From Micromonospora sp. WMMD980 (lineage in GTDB: Bacteria; Actinomycetota; Actinomycetes; Mycobacteriales; Micromonosporaceae), in NCBI RefSeq assembly GCF_029626035.1, contig NZ_JARUBE010000003.1, forward strand, positions 930,001 through 994,000: a stretch of DNA of 64,000 bases, read 5' to 3'. The position numbers were made by a program, and so were the translations under genes. A model generated the notes under the pieces. That model did not search any database and had not been told where the DNA came from. It saw only the letters and a program-made list of their open reading frames with translations. Below are positions 62,143-64,000 of this stretch, in pieces (position 1 is the first letter of the stretch; every line of letters begins with the position of its first letter).

Positions 62143-63245
62143 CGGGACCCACCGAGGGAGAGCACGACGTCCTGCACCCGGTGGTCGGACATGCCCCGGG
62201 CGTCGTGCAGCCGGTAGCGGTGCACGGTCCATCCGGGGGAGACGAACGTCCAGTCCAGCCGCCACCAGCGCCGGCCGGCGATCGTCCACGACGTCGGGTA
62301 CGCCGACCCGCTGGCCCGGGCCGCGTCGGTGAGCCGGTCGCGGAGCCGGCCCAGGTCGCCCATGGCCGGGCTGGTGTTGAGGTCGCCGGCGACCAGCACC
62401 GGGTTCGGGTTGCGGTCGAGGTCGGCGGCGAGCGCCCGGTACTGCGTCTCCCGCCGCTGGAAGAACTCGTGCCGGCGGTCGTAGAACAGCTCGCGCAGCG
62501 GGCTGCTCAGGTCCAGCGGCACCAGGATGTGGGTGTTGTAGACCGACACCGTGCGACCGCCCACCCGCAGGTCGGTGCGGAGCGATTTGACCTCCCAGTA
62601 GTCGGTGCGCCAGTCCGCGCCGGGCGGCGGGTCGGCCGGCAACGCGGTCGTCGCGACGACCGGGAACCGGGTCACGGTGACCAGTTCCCCGCGCAGCACC
62701 ACCTGGTAGCCGGTGAACTCGTGACGCAGCCGGGCCAGGTCGGCGTCGCGGCGGGCCGGGTCGTCGTCGGGCTTGTACTCCTGGAGGAGGTAGACGTCGG
62801 CGTGCCGGGCGGTCAGCGAGGCGTAGAACGCGTCGGGGTCGTCGGTGGCGTTCCACACCGTCGTGTTCCAGGAGACTAGGCGCAGCGCGTCCGCCGGCGC
62901 GCGCGGCGGGGTGCGCCACACGGCCGGGTTCAGCCCGGCCAGGTCCGCGCCGAGCAGCAGCCCGGCCACCGTGAGCAGCGCCAGCCGGGCCCGGAACCGG
63001 CCGGCCAGCGGCACCGCCCCGAGCAGCAGCACCGGTACGGCGACGAACGCCAGCGGCGGGATCAGTTCCGGCGCCAGCCACAGCCACCACCGGCCGCTGA
63101 GCAGCCGGTGCGCCACCACCAGGAGCAGCCACGCCGCGCCCAGGCCGGTGAGCACCGCGCCGGCGCGGGCGGCGGGTCGCCGGCCGACCCGGCCCGTCCG
63201 GCCGGTCACCGGTTCGGTGCGCGGTGGCGTCCGCACGGCGGTCAC
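62139..63245 (-). CDS. Membrane-anchored EEP-family phosphodiesterase
   Basis: A 368-residue protein. Three N-terminal helices (about residues 28-110) are followed by an endonuclease/exonuclease/phosphatase domain: LRLVSWNTTVWNA, VYLLQEYKPD (the metal-binding Glu), VSVYNTHI, VLVAGDLNTSP (Asp and Asn) and ARGMSDHRVQ (the catalytic Asp-His). All core residues are present, so it should hydrolyse a phosphodiester at or outside the membrane. The GTG overlaps the glycosyltransferase stop (GTGA). The substrate is unknown. Confidence 0.9.
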   Translation of the reverse strand: MTAVRTPPRTEPVTGRTGRVGRRPAARAGAVLTGLGAAWLLLVVAHRLLSGRWWLWLAPELIPPLAFVAVPVLLLGAVPLAGRFRARLALLTVAGLLLGADLAGLNPAVWRTPPRAPADALRLVSWNTTVWNATDDPDAFYASLTARHADVYLLQEYKPDDDPARRDADLARLRHEFTGYQVVLRGELVTVTRFPVVATTALPADPPPGADWRTDYWEVKSLRTDLRVGGRTVSVYNTHILVPLDLSSPLRELFYDRRHEFFQRRETQYRALAADLDRNPNPVLVAGDLNTSPAMGDLGRLRDRLTDAARASGSAYPTSWTIAGRRWWRLDWTFVSPGWTVHRYRLHDARGMSDHRVQDVVLSLGGSR

Positions 63246-64000
63246 GCGATCACCGCCGGCTGCTCGTAGAGGCGGCGGAAGCGGCGGGAGAGCAGCCACT
63301 GCACGAGTCCCACCGCCACGCCCACCCCGATGGTGAGGCTGACCAGCAGGTGCAGGCCGGCGAAGCGCAGCGTGTAGCCCAGGCCCCGGACGGCGCGCAC
63401 GTAGCGGTACATCCGCGCGTCGCTGAGCAGCCAGAGCGCCAGCAGCAGCAGCGGCACCACGGCCCACCCCGGACCGGCCAGCAGCGGCAGCGGCGTGGTG
63501 GCGGCGGCCAGCCAGGACGCCAGCCCGGTGCCGGACTCGGCGGAGGTCACCACCCCCACCACCCGCCGTCGGTGCAGGAAGAACGGGATGTGCACGCGGG
63601 TCCGGGTGAACACCTTGCCCAGTGCGATCCGCAGCGTCGCGTCGTCGTCGTGCCGGCCGATGACCCGGCTGGTCATCCGCACCTCGTACCGGTCGGTGAG
63701 CCGTTCGCTGACGTCCGCCCCCTCGCTCTGGGTCAGCCGGGGGTTGAACGGGCCCACCTGCGCCCAGACCCTGGTCGGCACGGCCAGGATCGCGGTCGAC
63801 AGGAAACCGGTGATGCTGCCCTCGGCGACGCGGAAGTACCAGTGCCGGTACAGATTGCGGTAGTCCTTGGTGAAGGTGCCGTCGATCAACGGGACGGTGT
63901 CGTAGTTGCCGCAGACGGCGCCGACGCCGGGCTCGTCGCGTAGGATCGCCACCGCGACGGCCACCGCGTCCGGGGCCAGCGCCACGTCCGAGTCGACGAA
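63242..64000 (-). CDS. GT2 glycosyltransferase (N-terminus beyond the window)
   Basis: The last 253 residues of a membrane-associated family 2 glycosyltransferase. It opens at the edge in FVDSDVALAP, the D-x-D metal site, and has GAVCGNYDTVP, GFNPRLTQSEGADVSERLTDRY (the ED-like acceptor acid region). Two or three C-terminal helices follow. It is the first gene seen of the four-gene operon and is coupled to the EEP gene. Confidence 0.87.
   Translation of the reverse strand, partial: FVDSDVALAPDAVAVAVAILRDEPGVGAVCGNYDTVPLIDGTFTKDYRNLYRHWYFRVAEGSITGFLSTAILAVPTRVWAQVGPFNPRLTQSEGADVSERLTDRYEVRMTSRVIGRHDDDATLRIALGKVFTRTRVHIPFFLHRRRVVGVVTSAESGTGLASWLAAATTPLPLLAGPGWAVVPLLLLALWLLSDARMYRYVRAVRGLGYTLRFAGLHLLVSLTIGVGVAVGLVQWLLSRRFRRLYEQPAVIA

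Overview
The window comes from a very GC-rich actinomycete chromosome, most likely Micromonospora or a close relative in Micromonosporaceae. This is inferred from the third-position GC bias, the frequent GTG starts with GGAGG ribosome sites, and the gene content: a mycothiol-type maleylpyruvate isomerase family enzyme, an F420-type luciferase-like oxidoreductase, DUF397/XRE-DUF5753 pairs, a conservon fragment and CebR-like operators. No species can be named from the sequence alone.

Layout. 0-11.4 kb: a Ser/Thr kinase cut by the window edge, then a carbohydrate block (GT4 glycosyltransferase, glycogen-debranching-type glucosidase and a divergent GH63-like glucosidase), a secreted propeller protein, a HAD phosphatase and a DUF4184 membrane protein. 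11.8-14.0 kb: an AMIN-like lipoprotein, two small genes and a DsbA-fold protein. 14.2-19.2 kb: a worn accessory stretch. A solute-binding lipoprotein fragment is fused to the last third of a B12-dependent ribonucleotide reductase, followed by a DUF397/XRE-DUF5753 pair, a small cysteine-containing ORF, two other small proteins (one DUF397-like), a frameshifted gene and a JmjC oxygenase gene with an in-frame stop. The flanking winged-helix gene has lost its normal C-terminus. 20-36.7 kb: core-like genes, namely WrbA, an anthranilate-synthase-like TrpE-TrpG fusion behind a Trp-codon leader peptide, an FGGY kinase, a two-gene conservon, and a cellulose locus (secreted GH1 beta-glucosidase divergent from a CBM2-GH48 cellulase) with three CebR-like operators. 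36.7-50 kb: a split LtrA gene, an LLM oxidoreductase with an SDR, and a MoxR/DUF58/transglutaminase-like/fibronectin-III operon beside a TPR protein.

50-60 kb is mobile. The 3' end of a tRNA-Leu(GAG) gene is repeated at 55.0 kb. Between the copies lie a large serine recombinase, an intact IS701-type element with a TTAG target duplication, a secreted protein and a lipoprotein. Beyond this is an IS3-type element broken by a second IS3-type element that carries a textbook -1 frameshift heptamer. Then come a shattered hydrolase gene, a small coupled gene and a methyltransferase pseudogene.

60.1-64 kb is an operon joined throughout by 4-base stop/start overlaps: GT2 glycosyltransferase (cut by the window edge), membrane-anchored EEP-family phosphodiesterase, LPG-synthase/flippase-like membrane protein and a class I methyltransferase. 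It looks like a lipid-linked or envelope-glycan pathway of unknown product. No wholly new defence system is evident. The best candidates for new biology are the 15.2-18.9 kb JmjC cassette, the tRNA-Leu island cargo and the 60-64 kb operon.
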